64,000 bases of DNA from Rhodococcus globerulus NBRC 14531 (GTDB taxonomy: Bacteria; Actinomycetota; Actinomycetes; Mycobacteriales; Mycobacteriaceae). The stretch spans positions 1,426,001 to 1,490,000 of the forward strand of contig NZ_BCWX01000001.1 of NCBI RefSeq assembly GCF_001894805.1, read 5' to 3'. The position numbers and the translations under genes were made by a program. The notes beneath the pieces are model-generated. The model saw only the letters and a list, made by a program, of their open reading frames with translations. It was not told the DNA's origin and did not search any database. Shown piece by piece: positions 17,425-25,839 of the stretch. Position 1 is the stretch's first letter, and every line of letters begins with the position of its first letter.

Positions 17425-18039
17425 ATGAAGTGGTCGGGGAGATGTGCGATTGCGGCAGTCGGAGCGGGTGTCGGTATGGCGATGACGGCCATGCCGGCGC
17501 AGGCAGCTCCGATGTCAGCGGACTTGTGGCAGCCGTTGGCACCCGTCGAAAAATTGGATGTCGAACGCTACGTCGGCGACTGGTACCAGCTGGCAGCGGT
17601 GCCTCAGCCGTTCAACCTGATGTGCGCCAAGGACACCCGGGCGCGATACGAGGTGCTCGACTCGTCGAATGTGAGCGTGCAGAATACGTGCACGACCTGG
17701 GCTGGGGACCAGAGCGGCATCGCCGGTAATGCGCGGGTTACCGATACGCAGTCCGCAGCGCAACTTCATGTCAGTTTCCCGGGCGTACCTTTTCAGGATG
17801 GACTGGACGGGCCGCCCAACTACATCGTCACCTACATTGCCGACGACTACTCGTGGGCACTGGTGGGTGACCCGCTTCGAACGTCCGGGTTTGTATTGTC
17901 GCGTTCACCCGCAGTCGATGCCGCGGGGTGGAGTGAGATACGCCGAGTTGCCGAGAGTCGCGGGTACAACGCATGCACGATCGTGACGTCACCGACAACC
18001 GAAGGCAAGAAGGAGATTCAGCCGCTCTGCACAATCTGA
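17425..18039 (+). CDS. exported lipocalin (Blc-like)
   Basis: A 204-residue protein with a clear Sec signal peptide (basic MKWSGR, hydrophobic core, cleavage about AQA-AP, residue ~28) and no lipobox cysteine, so it is secreted or cell-wall associated. The lipocalin signature VERYVGDWYQLAAVP (first beta-strand GxWY) and TYIADDYSWALVGDP (second conserved region) place it with bacterial Blc/apolipoprotein-D-like lipocalins that carry small hydrophobic molecules. Conserved Cys residues (C65 region, NTCTTW, YNACT, PLCTI) could form disulfides. GGAAGG precedes ATG 17425. Its divergent pairing with the A-T-TE gene suggests, but does not prove, that it binds that enzyme's product. Confidence 0.85.
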   Translation: MKWSGRCAIAAVGAGVGMAMTAMPAQAAPMSADLWQPLAPVEKLDVERYVGDWYQLAAVPQPFNLMCAKDTRARYEVLDSSNVSVQNTCTTWAGDQSGIAGNARVTDTQSAAQLHVSFPGVPFQDGLDGPPNYIVTYIADDYSWALVGDPLRTSGFVLSRSPAVDAAGWSEIRRVAESRGYNACTIVTSPTTEGKKEIQPLCTI

Positions 18040-18076
18040 CGGCCCGCTAGGATTGCGTGGTGCCTAGGATTTCTTG

Positions 18077-19096
18077 GTGAAAAAACAGATTCCCGTGATC
18101 GTCGTCGCAGGATTTCTGGGTTCGGGAAAGACGACGCTCCTCAATCACCTTCTGCACAACAACAACGGTGTGCGCATCGGGGTCATCGTCAACGACTTCG
18201 GCTCGGTCAACATCGATTCGATGATGGTGGCCGGCCAAGTCGACTCGACGCTCTCACTGAGCAACGGGTGCCTGTGCTGCGCGGTCGATGTATCCGACAT
18301 GGACGAGATGCTCGACAAGTTGGCGCACAGTCAATCCGAGATCGACGTCATCGTCATCGAAGCCAGCGGACTGGCGGAGCCGCGCAACATGATCAGGTTG
18401 GTGCTGGGCAGCGAGAATCCGCGGGTCGTGTACGGCGGCCTGGTTGTTGTAGTCGACGGGGCCAACTTCCGATTGACACGTAGCACCCATCCCGAGCTCG
18501 ATCAGCACGTCGGGTTAGCGGATCTACTCGTCGTGAACAAGATCGACTGCGTCGACTCTGCGGAGCACGAGGTCTTCACGGAGGTGATTCGTGGGCTCAA
18601 CCCCCGAGCGCCGATTGTGGACACGACTCACTCTCGCGTGGACCCAGCTCTGCTGTTCGATTTCGCGGCCGCGCCGCAGCCGTTACCTGGTCAGCAGATG
18701 AGCCTCGACGAACTGCTGCGCGACGATCATCACGACCACATTCACACCCACTACGAGGCAGTCGATTTTGTGTCCGACACGGCGCTCGATGCGCGCGCCG
18801 TCACAAAATTTCTCGAGAACCAACCGGCCGGTGTGTACCGGATCAAGGGGTTCGTGAACTTCGATATCCGGGGTTACACAGGCAAATTCGAAGTACAGAC
18901 AGTGGGTGATCACGTGCGAATCACACCATTACGGTGGAAGGCCGGCGAGCCGCGGACTACACAGTTGGTCGTGATCGGCAGCGGCATGGACAGTGCGGTC
19001 GTCCGGGACACGTTGAGTGAGTGCATACGCGTCGAGGGAGTCGAGTTGCACCCCGATGCGATGCTGGGATTGCACCGCTATACCGTCGGAGCGTGA
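18077..19096 (+). CDS. CobW/COG0523 G3E-family GTPase
   Basis: A 339-residue metal-chaperone GTPase. Walker A is GFLGSGKTT (~residues 12-20), the metal-binding switch is GCLCC (CxCC, ~63-67), the guanine-specificity motif is NKID, and a His-rich linker DDHHDHIHTHY (~215-225) can bind metal. COG0523 proteins deliver Zn or Co to client enzymes; CobW itself is linked to cobalamin synthesis. Overlap with bluB (GTGA at 19093-19096) supports a cobamide-related role here. GTG 18077 has AGGA seven bases upstream; a TTG codon directly before it is an alternative start. It follows the lipocalin by 37 bp on the same strand and could share its transcript. Confidence 0.85.
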   Translation: MKKQIPVIVVAGFLGSGKTTLLNHLLHNNNGVRIGVIVNDFGSVNIDSMMVAGQVDSTLSLSNGCLCCAVDVSDMDEMLDKLAHSQSEIDVIVIEASGLAEPRNMIRLVLGSENPRVVYGGLVVVVDGANFRLTRSTHPELDQHVGLADLLVVNKIDCVDSAEHEVFTEVIRGLNPRAPIVDTTHSRVDPALLFDFAAAPQPLPGQQMSLDELLRDDHHDHIHTHYEAVDFVSDTALDARAVTKFLENQPAGVYRIKGFVNFDIRGYTGKFEVQTVGDHVRITPLRWKAGEPRTTQLVVIGSGMDSAVVRDTLSECIRVEGVELHPDAMLGLHRYTVGA

Positions 19097-19722
19097 GTGA
19101 ATCAGCTGTATCTGTGTACGAAGCGATCCGGCGCCGGCGCGACGTGCGGGCAGAGTTTTCCGGTGAGGTTATTCCGGACGATGTGCTGATGCGCATCCTC
19201 GACGCGGCACATCGGGCGCCGAGCGTCGGGAACACGCAGCCGTGGGATTTTGTGGTGGTCCGCAATCCGGACACGCTCTCGACATTTGCCGCGCACGTCG
19301 CGGAGGCGAGGGTCAATTTTGCTCAGTCTCTGCCTGACGATCGGCGCGAGACGTTCGACCCCATCAAGATCGAGGGGATCACGGAAAGCGGTACCGGGAT
19401 CGTTGTAACCTACGACCCGTCGCGCGGAGGCCCCAACATTCTCGGCCGTCACACGGTCGACGACACCGGCTTGTTCTCTGCAGTTCTCGCAATTCAAAAC
19501 CTGTGGCTGGCCGCGGTTGCCGAGGACATCGGCATCGGGTGGGTGTCGTTCTACGACGAGGAATACCTCACCGAACTGATGAACATTCCGGCTCCGGTGA
19601 GGCCCATTGCCTGGCTGTGCATCGGGAAAGTAACTCAGTTCCAACAGGTTCCGGATCTCGAGCGTTTCGGATGGAAACAGCGCCGGCCATTGGCCGACGC
19701 TGTCCATTTCGAAACTTATTGA
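19093..19722 (+). CDS. bluB: 5,6-dimethylbenzimidazole synthase
   Basis: BluB is an oxygen-dependent flavoenzyme that cannibalises FMNH2 to make DMB, the lower ligand of cobalamin. This 209-residue protein has the nitroreductase-like fold with BluB hallmarks: N-terminal RRDVRAEF, SVGNTQPWDFVVV, and the C-terminal WLCIGKV block followed by a short tail ending ERFGWKQRRP. It lacks any thiamin/nitroreductase fusion. The GTG 19093 start overlaps the CobW-like gene, a coupling that supports the cobamide reading of both. It is convergent with the helicase gene, 15 bp away. Confidence 0.9.
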   Translation: MSESAVSVYEAIRRRRDVRAEFSGEVIPDDVLMRILDAAHRAPSVGNTQPWDFVVVRNPDTLSTFAAHVAEARVNFAQSLPDDRRETFDPIKIEGITESGTGIVVTYDPSRGGPNILGRHTVDDTGLFSAVLAIQNLWLAAVAEDIGIGWVSFYDEEYLTELMNIPAPVRPIAWLCIGKVTQFQQVPDLERFGWKQRRPLADAVHFETY

Positions 19723-19737
19723 GTTGTCCGCTCGCGG

Positions 19738-21150
19738 TTAGCGGGCTGCGGGACGTCCACCGGTGCGGGCCCGGCCTGCGCCGCCGGACCGCGCGCCACG
19801 AGACTGACCACCCTGGCCGCTGCGAGCCTGGCCGCCCTGACCGGAACGTGCCTGGCCGCTACGAGCCTGACCGCCCTGACCGGAACGTGCCGGACGAGAT
19901 CCGCGGCCGCCGCCCTGCGGTGCCACCGGAGCCTTGGGTGCGGGGGTGACATGCGGTGCGATGTCGCCGACAAGCTTCACGACGTGCTCGGAGTTCGCAG
20001 TCGATCGAACGGGCGTCACCTTGATAGCTGCCTTGCGCATGAGGATCGCGAGATCCTTGCGCTGCTCGGGCAGGACGACGGTAACTACGTCACCGGCGCT
20101 GCCGGCGCGAGCGGTACGGCCACTGCGGTGCAGGTACGCCTTGTGCTCGGCCGGGGGATCGACGTGCACAACCAACTCGACGTCGTCGACGTGAACGCCG
20201 CGAGCGGCAACGTCGGTGGCAACCAGAACGCGAGCCTCGCCGGCGGAGAACGCGGCAAGGTTGCGATCGCGGGCAGCCTGCGACAGGTTGCCGTGCAGGT
20301 CGACGGACGGAATGCCCGACTCGGTGAGCTGGCGAGCCAACTTACGAGCCTGGTGCTTGGTGCGCATGAAGAGGATGCGTCGGCCGGTGCCGGACGCCAG
20401 CTTCTCCACTAGGGCCTTCTTCGCTTCGACGCCGTCGACGTCGAACACGTGGTGCGTCATCGCGGCGACGGGGGAGTTGGCCTCGTCTACCGAATGCATG
20501 ACCTCGTTCTTGAGGAAACGCTTGACGAGCTTGTCGACGCCGTTGTCCAGGGTGGCGGAGAACAGCAGTCGCTGGCCGTCGGCCGGAGTGGACGAGAGAA
20601 TGCGGGTGACAACGGGCAGGAAGCCGAGGTCGGCCATGTGGTCGGCCTCGTCGAGGACCGTGATCTCGACGGCGTCGAGGCTTACGAACTTCTGCTTCAT
20701 GAGGTCTTCGAGGCGACCGGGGCACGCGACGACGATGTCGACTCCGGCCTTGAGTGCCTGGACCTGACGGTGCTGCGAGACGCCACCGAAGATGGTGGTG
20801 ACGCGCAGGTCGTAGGCCGCGGCAAGCGGCTCGAGGGTTGCGGTGATCTGGGTGGCGAGCTCGCGGGTCGGCGCGAGAACCAGTCCGAGCGGGCGGCCCG
20901 GACGACGCTTGCCGCCGGCCAATTCACCCGCGAGGCGCGAGACCATGGGGATGGAGAAGGCAAGCGTCTTACCGCTGCCGGTCTTTCCGCGGCCCAGGAC
21001 GTCGCGTCCCGACAGAGTGTCGGGGAGGGTGTCGATCTGGATCGGGAAGGGGGAGGTGATTCCGCCGTCTTCGAGTGCTTTGACCAGCGGCGGACGTACA
21101 CCGAGGGAAGCGAAGGTAGCGGTAGTGGTGACAGTCGAGGTGTCGGACAA
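19738..21150 (-). CDS. DEAD-box RNA helicase with RG/Q-rich tail
   Basis: A 470-residue ATP-dependent RNA helicase of the RhlE/DeaD group. Q motif region FPIQ, motif I GRGKTGSGKT, Ia PTRELA, II DEAD (VLDEADHM), III SAT, VI HRSGRTARAG are all present in order. The core ends near residue 400; the last ~70 residues are a low-complexity Gly/Arg/Gln/Ser tail with a 13-residue unit repeated twice, probably an RNA-binding disordered tail. The start appears to be TTG (21148-21150); no in-frame ATG or GTG fits the N-terminus. A 234-bp leader without genes precedes it, which could be a cold-shock-type 5' UTR. Confidence 0.92.
   Translation of the reverse strand: MSDTSTVTTTATFASLGVRPPLVKALEDGGITSPFPIQIDTLPDTLSGRDVLGRGKTGSGKTLAFSIPMVSRLAGELAGGKRRPGRPLGLVLAPTRELATQITATLEPLAAAYDLRVTTIFGGVSQHRQVQALKAGVDIVVACPGRLEDLMKQKFVSLDAVEITVLDEADHMADLGFLPVVTRILSSTPADGQRLLFSATLDNGVDKLVKRFLKNEVMHSVDEANSPVAAMTHHVFDVDGVEAKKALVEKLASGTGRRILFMRTKHQARKLARQLTESGIPSVDLHGNLSQAARDRNLAAFSAGEARVLVATDVAARGVHVDDVELVVHVDPPAEHKAYLHRSGRTARAGSAGDVVTVVLPEQRKDLAILMRKAAIKVTPVRSTANSEHVVKLVGDIAPHVTPAPKAPVAPQGGGRGSRPARSGQGGQARSGQARSGQGGQARSGQGGQSRGARSGGAGRARTGGRPAAR
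19813..19890 (-). repeat. 39-bp tandem repeat (two copies) inside the helicase tail
   Basis: Copies at 19813-19851 and 19852-19890 differ at only two or three bases and encode the 13-residue unit ARSGQGGQARSGQ. In-frame, so copy-number change would alter only tail length. Confidence 0.85.
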
Positions 21151-21384
21151 GTGTGTTCAGAGCCTTTCGGGGCACTTTGCGTGCCCGGATGCCGACACGG
21201 CAAAACAGCCGTATCTGACAATCAAGCACAGTGGTGGCGGCGCTGCCGGTCGGCAGGCTTCTTCGCCGTAAGAAGTGCGGGTGCGTTAAGCACTCTTCGC
21301 GAACTGAAGTTGCGTTCTTTCGACGCTGGGTGCCCACTTTCGGACACCTAGTGATGCTGAGTCTACCTGGACCGCGCGGCTTCT
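21151..21384 (-). other. 234-bp gene-free leader of the helicase gene
   Basis: No ORF fits. Several short hairpins can be drawn (for example GTGCCC..GGGCAC type pairings around 21170-21200), but none has a T-run. It may hold the helicase promoter and a long 5' UTR; I see no recognisable riboswitch. Confidence 0.4.
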
Positions 21385-21798
21385 CTACAACCCGACCCAC
21401 TCGGAAACGCCACTGGCGAAGCGCTGACGCTTCCAGATCGGCACTTCGGCCTTGATTCGTTCCACCAGTTCGGCGCACGCTGCAAACGCTTCCGCGCGAT
21501 GTGGGGCAGCGACCGCGGCAACCAAAGCGTGGTCGCCGATCTCGAGATGTCCGACGCGGTGAATCGCTGCGACGGGTAGGCCGGTAGAAGCCGACACTTC
21601 CTCGCAGCAGGTGCGCAGAAACCGTTCGGCGTCGGGGTGTGCCTGGTACTCGAGGGCTGAAACAGCTTGGCCACCATCATGATTGCGCACCGTGCCGGTG
21701 AAGACGACAACTGCGCCGTTCTTCGGTCCGGCGACGGCAGCGTCGACGGTGGCGGCTTGAATCGGATGTTCGGAAATTCGTGCGAGCAGTTCAGTCAT
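21385..21798 (-). CDS. moaE: molybdopterin synthase large subunit
   Basis: MoaE with MoaD converts precursor Z (cPMP) to molybdopterin. The 137-residue protein shows the family blocks VVVFTGTVRNHDGG, LEYQAHPDAERFL, HRVGHLEIGDHAL, the HRAEAF(A/D)AC helix, and the active-site lysines in IKAEVPIWKRQ near the C-terminus. ATG 21798 has GGAGG eight bases upstream and lies inside the 3' end of the moaC-mogA gene (8-bp overlap), so translation is coupled. MoaD, its partner, is encoded at the other end of the locus. Confidence 0.95.
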   Translation of the reverse strand: MTELLARISEHPIQAATVDAAVAGPKNGAVVVFTGTVRNHDGGQAVSALEYQAHPDAERFLRTCCEEVSASTGLPVAAIHRVGHLEIGDHALVAAVAAPHRAEAFAACAELVERIKAEVPIWKRQRFASGVSEWVGL

Positions 21799-22783
21799 CG
21801 TGCATTCCTCCGCCTGCAACCTGCGCGAGCAAGTGATCGATGATGGGGTCGAGGACGGCAAGTCCGTCCTTCACGCCGCCCGGAGATCCGGGCAGATTGA
21901 CGATGACAGTGCGCTCTGTGAGTCCTGCCACTCCGCGGCTGAGCGAGGCGTGTGGGGTCTTTTCGAGCCCCTTTGTGCGGATCGCTTCCGCGATTCCCGG
22001 TAGTTCGCGGGTGAGAACGGCAAGCGTCGCTTCGGGCGTGGCATCAGTGGGAGAAGCGCCGGTTCCGCCGGTGCTGATGATCAGGGCTGGGGAACCGGTT
22101 CTGGCGTCGTCGATGCCCGCGGCGATGTCGGCGTCGGCGTAGACCAGTGGGCCGCGCACTTCGAAATCGCGATCCCGGAGCCATTGTTCGATGACCGGGC
22201 CGGTTGTGTCGGGGCGGGTCCCAGCGGCGCCACCGGTAGACGCGACAAGGACGGCCGCGGTGCGCGTGGTGTCGAATGTGTTTGGGGCAGTGCCAGATTC
22301 AGGTGCCGGGCCGCTCTCGCGCGTCCAATGTCCGCGTTTACCGCCGTCTTTGGTGAGCAGGCGGACGCCGTTCATGGTGGCAGCGGGGTCAATGGCTTTG
22401 ACCATGTCGTGCAACGTGAGCCCGGCCACGGCAACCGCTGTTAGCGCCTCCATCTCGACGCCCGTCTGCCCGCGAGTCTTGGCCGTAGCTTCGACGGTGA
22501 TCGAGGTCTCGGTGAACCCGAACTCCACTTTGACGGACGACAACGCGAGTTGATGACACAGCGGAATGAGCTCGGACGTCTTCTTTGCGCCCGCGATGCC
22601 GGCGATCCTTGCTGTCGAGAGGACATCGGCTTTGGGCATTCCGTCGGCCCGGACGAGGCGAATGACTTCCGCAGTGGTGACCAGTTCACCTGCGGCCACC
22701 GCAATGCGCGTCGTCTCGGCTTTTGCGCTCACGTCGACCATGCGGGCGCGGCCCTCGCCGTCGACGTGTGTCAGTTCGGTCAT
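21791..22783 (-). CDS. MoaC-MogA/MoaB fusion (cPMP synthase plus molybdopterin adenylyltransferase)
   Basis: A 330-residue two-domain protein. Residues ~1-157 are MoaC, which with MoaA makes cyclic pyranopterin monophosphate: KADVLSTARIAGI, LIPLCHQL, GVEMEALTAV and KAIDPAATM are diagnostic. Residues ~172-325 are a MogA/MoaB-type domain that adenylates molybdopterin: ASTGGAAGTRPDTTGP, LIISTGGTGASPTDATPEA and the phosphate-binding NLPGSPGGVKD. The fusion joins an early and a late step of the same pathway. AAGGA precedes ATG 22783. The fusion is seen in other Rhodococcus/Nocardia annotations as far as I recall; the linker (~158-171) is Pro/Ser-rich. Confidence 0.93.
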   Translation of the reverse strand: MTELTHVDGEGRARMVDVSAKAETTRIAVAAGELVTTAEVIRLVRADGMPKADVLSTARIAGIAGAKKTSELIPLCHQLALSSVKVEFGFTETSITVEATAKTRGQTGVEMEALTAVAVAGLTLHDMVKAIDPAATMNGVRLLTKDGGKRGHWTRESGPAPESGTAPNTFDTTRTAAVLVASTGGAAGTRPDTTGPVIEQWLRDRDFEVRGPLVYADADIAAGIDDARTGSPALIISTGGTGASPTDATPEATLAVLTRELPGIAEAIRTKGLEKTPHASLSRGVAGLTERTVIVNLPGSPGGVKDGLAVLDPIIDHLLAQVAGGGMHDD

Positions 22784-22801
22784 TGAAAGTCCTTACCGTC
22801 C

Positions 22802-22846
22802 TTTTCAGTTCCAGCGTTTTCAGTTCCAGCGTTTTCAGTTCCAGGC
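22802..22846 (-). repeat. 15-bp tandem repeat (three copies) across the moeA stop codon
   Basis: Units at 22802-22816, 22817-22831 and 22832-22846 (TTTTCAGTTCCAGCG, last copy with two changes). The third copy encodes the final residues and stop of moeA, so the array is a reiteration of the gene's end into the spacer before moaC-mogA. Confidence 0.8.
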
Positions 22847-24034
22847 AGAGAGCGGAATGACGCTTACCGGTGTTCCGGCATCAAGTTCGGTGACGTCGGC
22901 TGGAATGTCGAGAAGTACGTCCGCCCAGGCCATCATGGCAACAAGATGGGAGCCGGTGCCGGACACCGGTTCGACGCCGTCGCCGGAGCGTCGTCCGCGG
23001 AGGAACTGGCGCTTGCCGGGGATTGATCGCAGCGCGGCAGTCAAGGGGCGACGTTCGGATGCGATGGGTGGCAGTCCGGCGGCGCGTCTGATGTTCTCGC
23101 GTGCAAACACTTCGAACGACACCATTGTGCTCACCGGGTTTCCGGGGAAGCTCAGTATCGGAACCTCGTTGACCACAGCTGAGCCCTGCGGACCGCCCGG
23201 CTGCATCGCGACGTGACCGAACGCAGCACCGAGGGGTTGCAGCGTTTCCTTCACGACCTCGAAGTCGCCCATGGACACACCGCCGGAGGTGAAGACAAGG
23301 TCTGCGACAGATGTTGCGTACGAAAGTAATTCGCGGAATACATCCGGATCGTCGGTGCTGCGGGCGATGGATACGACGTCGGCCCCGTTGGCGCGGGCCA
23401 AGCTCGCCAGGGCGGGCCCGTTGGAGTCGTAGATCTCGCCGGGGTTGAGTTGTGTTCCTGCGCTTTTCAATTCGGCGCCGGTAGTGATGACGGCGACCCG
23501 TGGCGGTGTGTATGTGATGACAGTTGCTGCGCCGACGGCCGCGAGTGCCGCGATGTGCCGCGGTTCCAGGCGAGTGCCTTCTCGAACCAGGAGCATGCCA
23601 GCCGTGATGTCGCTTCCGCGTTCACGGACGAACTCTCCGGCGGCGCGTCCACGGTTGATCGTGACGGCGTGCTTCGAGTCGCCGGTGGTGTCTTCGACTG
23701 GGATGACGGTGTCTGCGCCTTCGGGCATGGGGGCGCCGGTCATGATCCGAAATGCCGAGCCCGCGAGATGTTTCGGGGGAGTGCCACTACCCGCTGCGAG
23801 AACTCCTCGCACAGCGAGTGTGACGGGCGTGTTGCGTACGGACTCGGCGTCGACGGCGTAGCCGTCCATTTGCGAATTGCGGAACAGCGGCAGATCGACA
23901 GGGGAGGTGACGTCCGCCGAGACTATCGACCCCAGCGCCTCGGTGAGGGGCAGGGCGGTGGGTGCCAAAGTGTGCAACGCGGCCAGCAATCCGGATACGT
24001 GCTCTTGATGGTCTTCGACGGAACGTGCGCTCAC
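22835..24034 (-). CDS. moeA: molybdopterin molybdenumtransferase
   Basis: MoeA inserts molybdate into adenylylated molybdopterin. The 399-residue protein shows PLFRNSQMDGYAVDA (N-terminal active-site block), IMTGAPMPEGADTVIPVED, ITTGAEL, IYDSNGPAL, VFTSGGVSMGDFEVVK and FPGNPVSTMVSFEVF, in the order of the family. The start is placed at GTG 24034 (GAGG eight bases upstream); the frame is open to GTG 24100, but that extra stretch is made of short direct repeats and has no family counterpart. It heads the leftward moeA-moaC/mogA-moaE set and diverges from moaA. Confidence 0.93.
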   Translation of the reverse strand: MSARSVEDHQEHVSGLLAALHTLAPTALPLTEALGSIVSADVTSPVDLPLFRNSQMDGYAVDAESVRNTPVTLAVRGVLAAGSGTPPKHLAGSAFRIMTGAPMPEGADTVIPVEDTTGDSKHAVTINRGRAAGEFVRERGSDITAGMLLVREGTRLEPRHIAALAAVGAATVITYTPPRVAVITTGAELKSAGTQLNPGEIYDSNGPALASLARANGADVVSIARSTDDPDVFRELLSYATSVADLVFTSGGVSMGDFEVVKETLQPLGAAFGHVAMQPGGPQGSAVVNEVPILSFPGNPVSTMVSFEVFARENIRRAAGLPPIASERRPLTAALRSIPGKRQFLRGRRSGDGVEPVSGTGSHLVAMMAWADVLLDIPADVTELDAGTPVSVIPLSAWN

Positions 24035-24048
24035 AGCGATAGCCTCGA

Positions 24049-24099
24049 CATGGTCCGATTCTAGATGGTCTGGTTCCAGGTCGAGTGATACGAGTGACA
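24049..24099. repeat. short direct repeats in the moeA-moaA divergent spacer
   Basis: Two imperfect 15-bp units (24049-24063 and 24064-24078, 11 of 15 identical, both containing ATGGTC) are followed by two 9-bp units CGAGTGATA/CGAGTGACA (24082-24090, 24091-24099). They occupy most of the ~100-bp spacer that must contain both promoters. Confidence 0.55.
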
Positions 24100-24133
24100 C
24101 TTCCCGTTGCCCGCTGCGCCATACTGGAGTGAT

Positions 24134-25225
24134 GTGGAACCTGGTGCAGCGATGACTCCGGTGGTGGTGGGGATCCCCACTGTCCGGAGCAATTCTGTCC
24201 GTGGCAATCCCGCGTCGATGACGGGCCGGCCTGACACCGAAGTATTGATCGACAAGTTCGGGCGCGTTGCCCGTGACTTGCGAATCTCGATCACCGAAAA
24301 GTGTTCACTGCGTTGTACATATTGCATGCCCGAGGAAGGCCTGCCGGTCATTCCCGCTGAAGATCTGTTGTCCACCGAAGAGATTGTTCGCGTTGTAGGT
24401 ATCGGAGTCGATCGTCTCGGCATTCGAGAAGTTCGTTTTACCGGCGGCGAACCGTTGATGCGCAAAGATCTCGAGAAGATTATCTCCGGCTGTGCTGAGC
24501 GTGTTCCCGGAATTCCTTTGGCAATGACTACTAATGCCGTCGGATTGGAACACCGCGCGCAGCAATTAGCGGCAGCCGGATTGACCCGCGTCAATGTCTC
24601 TTTGGATTCAGTGGATCGCGCGCACTTTGCAGAACTGACGCGCCGCGACAGACTGCCGTCGGTGTTAGCGGGAATTCACGCTGCGGCGCGAGCAGGTCTG
24701 GCTCCACTGAAAGTGAACGCTGTTCTTATGCGTGAGACGTTGAGCGGGGCGGCGGAGCTTCTCCACTGGTGCGTGGACGCCGGCGTGGAATTGCGATTCA
24801 TCGAGCAGATGCCCCTCGACGCCGATCACACGTGGGCGCGAGAGAACATGGTGACCGCCGAGGAACTTCTCACCGTATTGGGCACTCGATTCACTTTGAC
24901 CGCGATCGGGCGTGACGACCCCAGTGCGCCGGCCGAGGAATGGAAAATCGACGGCGGTCCGGCGACGGTGGGAATTATCGCTTCGGTGACTCGATCTTTT
25001 TGCGCCGACTGCGATCGGACACGTATGACAGCCGAGGGAACTATTCGGTCATGTCTGTTCAGCGATCGTGAAGTGGACCTGCGAGCAGCACTGCGTTCAG
25101 GCGGCGGTGACGATGAGATCGCTGATCTGTGGCGGGGCGCAATGTGGAACAAGTGGGCAGGTCATGGGATTGCGGCAGAAGGCTTTGTGCCGCCGGAGAG
25201 AAGTATGGGTGCAATCGGTGGCTGA
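24134..25225 (+). CDS. moaA: GTP 3',8-cyclase (radical SAM, molybdenum cofactor)
   Basis: Radical-SAM enzyme that, with MoaC, turns GTP into cyclic pyranopterin monophosphate. The N-terminal 4Fe-4S motif is CSLRCTYC (CxxxCxxC), with [12 protein letters not shown] downstream; the C-terminal second cluster is CADCDRTR plus SCLF; and the protein ends in the conserved Gly-Gly (GAIGG) that is needed for activity. GTG 24134 has GGAG four bases upstream and gives 363 residues; ATG 24152 is an alternative without a ribosome site. It overlaps moaD. Confidence 0.95.
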   Translation: MEPGAAMTPVVVGIPTVRSNSVRGNPASMTGRPDTEVLIDKFGRVARDLRISITEKCSLRCTYCMPEEGLPVIPAEDLLSTEEIVRVVGIGVDRLGIREVRFTGGEPLMRKDLEKIISGCAERVPGIPLAMTTNAVGLEHRAQQLAAAGLTRVNVSLDSVDRAHFAELTRRDRLPSVLAGIHAAARAGLAPLKVNAVLMRETLSGAAELLHWCVDAGVELRFIEQMPLDADHTWARENMVTAEELLTVLGTRFTLTAIGRDDPSAPAEEWKIDGGPATVGIIASVTRSFCADCDRTRMTAEGTIRSCLFSDREVDLRAALRSGGGDDEIADLWRGAMWNKWAGHGIAAEGFVPPERSMGAIGG

Positions 25226-25475
25226 TTCGGAATCGATGTCGGTTCGATACTTCGCTGCAGCCGCAGACGCGTCGGGGTGTCGTAGCGAGACACTCGCGCT
25301 GCCGCATTCAAGCACGCTCGCTGATCTTGTTGCTGTTCTGTCTGACAAATACGGCCCCGACATGAAGCGCGTTTTGTCCGTTTCTGCGTATCTCGTCGGC
25401 GAGGAATTGACGCGTGATACCGGTCGCGTCGCGGGGCCTGCGGTAGACATTTTGCCGCCTTTCGCGGGCGGCTAG
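25209..25475 (+). CDS. moaD: molybdopterin synthase sulfur carrier subunit
   Basis: Ubiquitin-like sulfur carrier whose C-terminal Gly-Gly thiocarboxylate supplies sulfur to MoaE. The family start [12 protein letters not shown] and end [10 protein letters not shown] are clear. GTG 25209 has GGAGAGAAG upstream, overlaps the moaA end by 17 bp, and gives an 88-residue protein with a short N-terminal extension like mycobacterial MoaD2; GTG 25218 and ATG 25236 are alternatives. Separated from moaE, its partner, by the moeA-moaC/mogA genes on the other strand. Confidence 0.9.
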   Translation: MQSVADSESMSVRYFAAAADASGCRSETLALPHSSTLADLVAVLSDKYGPDMKRVLSVSAYLVGEELTRDTGRVAGPAVDILPPFAGG

Positions 25476-25839
25476 AGCTGTCGATCAAAATAAACCTCAA
25501 AATTCTTTTACGGTTTACTGTCGCTGACAGGTACCGACCTAAATGATGAGATCGGATGTCCTAAGAGGCCCGGTATGACGTGTTGATCCGATTTACGATG
25601 CAGCTTCGTTGTGCTGGTCAGCGCATTTTACCTCGGTGTTCGACTGACATTTGATTGTCGTTCTGATTAGTCGGAATTGTCTGACTGAACTCATACTTTT
25701 GGGGGATGTAACGTTTTCGGTACCCTGGTAGATGCGTCATTCACATGAATGACAAAGGAATTTCCGGGACGAAATTTTCACCAAATTCATGTGTTACCTT
25801 TTGTCGTAATTCCCCCAGTGAATGGTGAAAGGTACTTAC
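25476..25839 (+). other. 364-bp AT-rich gene-free leader of an exported-protein gene
   Basis: This stretch is visibly more AT-rich than the flanking genes and has no ORF. It contains a 7-bp inverted repeat GTCATTC-ACAT-GAATGAC (25736-25753) and several T/A tracts near 25780-25810. It is probably the promoter and 5' UTR of the exported protein at 25840; I could not fix a sigma-factor consensus. No moaD terminator hairpin with a T-run is obvious. Confidence 0.5.

Noticed and set aside
18040-18076. Cobalamin riboswitch before the CobW-bluB pair
   Set aside because: Only 37 bp separate it from the lipocalin gene; no room for the B12 aptamer.
24035-24133. Molybdenum cofactor riboswitch in the moeA-moaA spacer
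   Set aside because: Too short (~100 bp) and made of simple direct repeats; no moco-motif helices.
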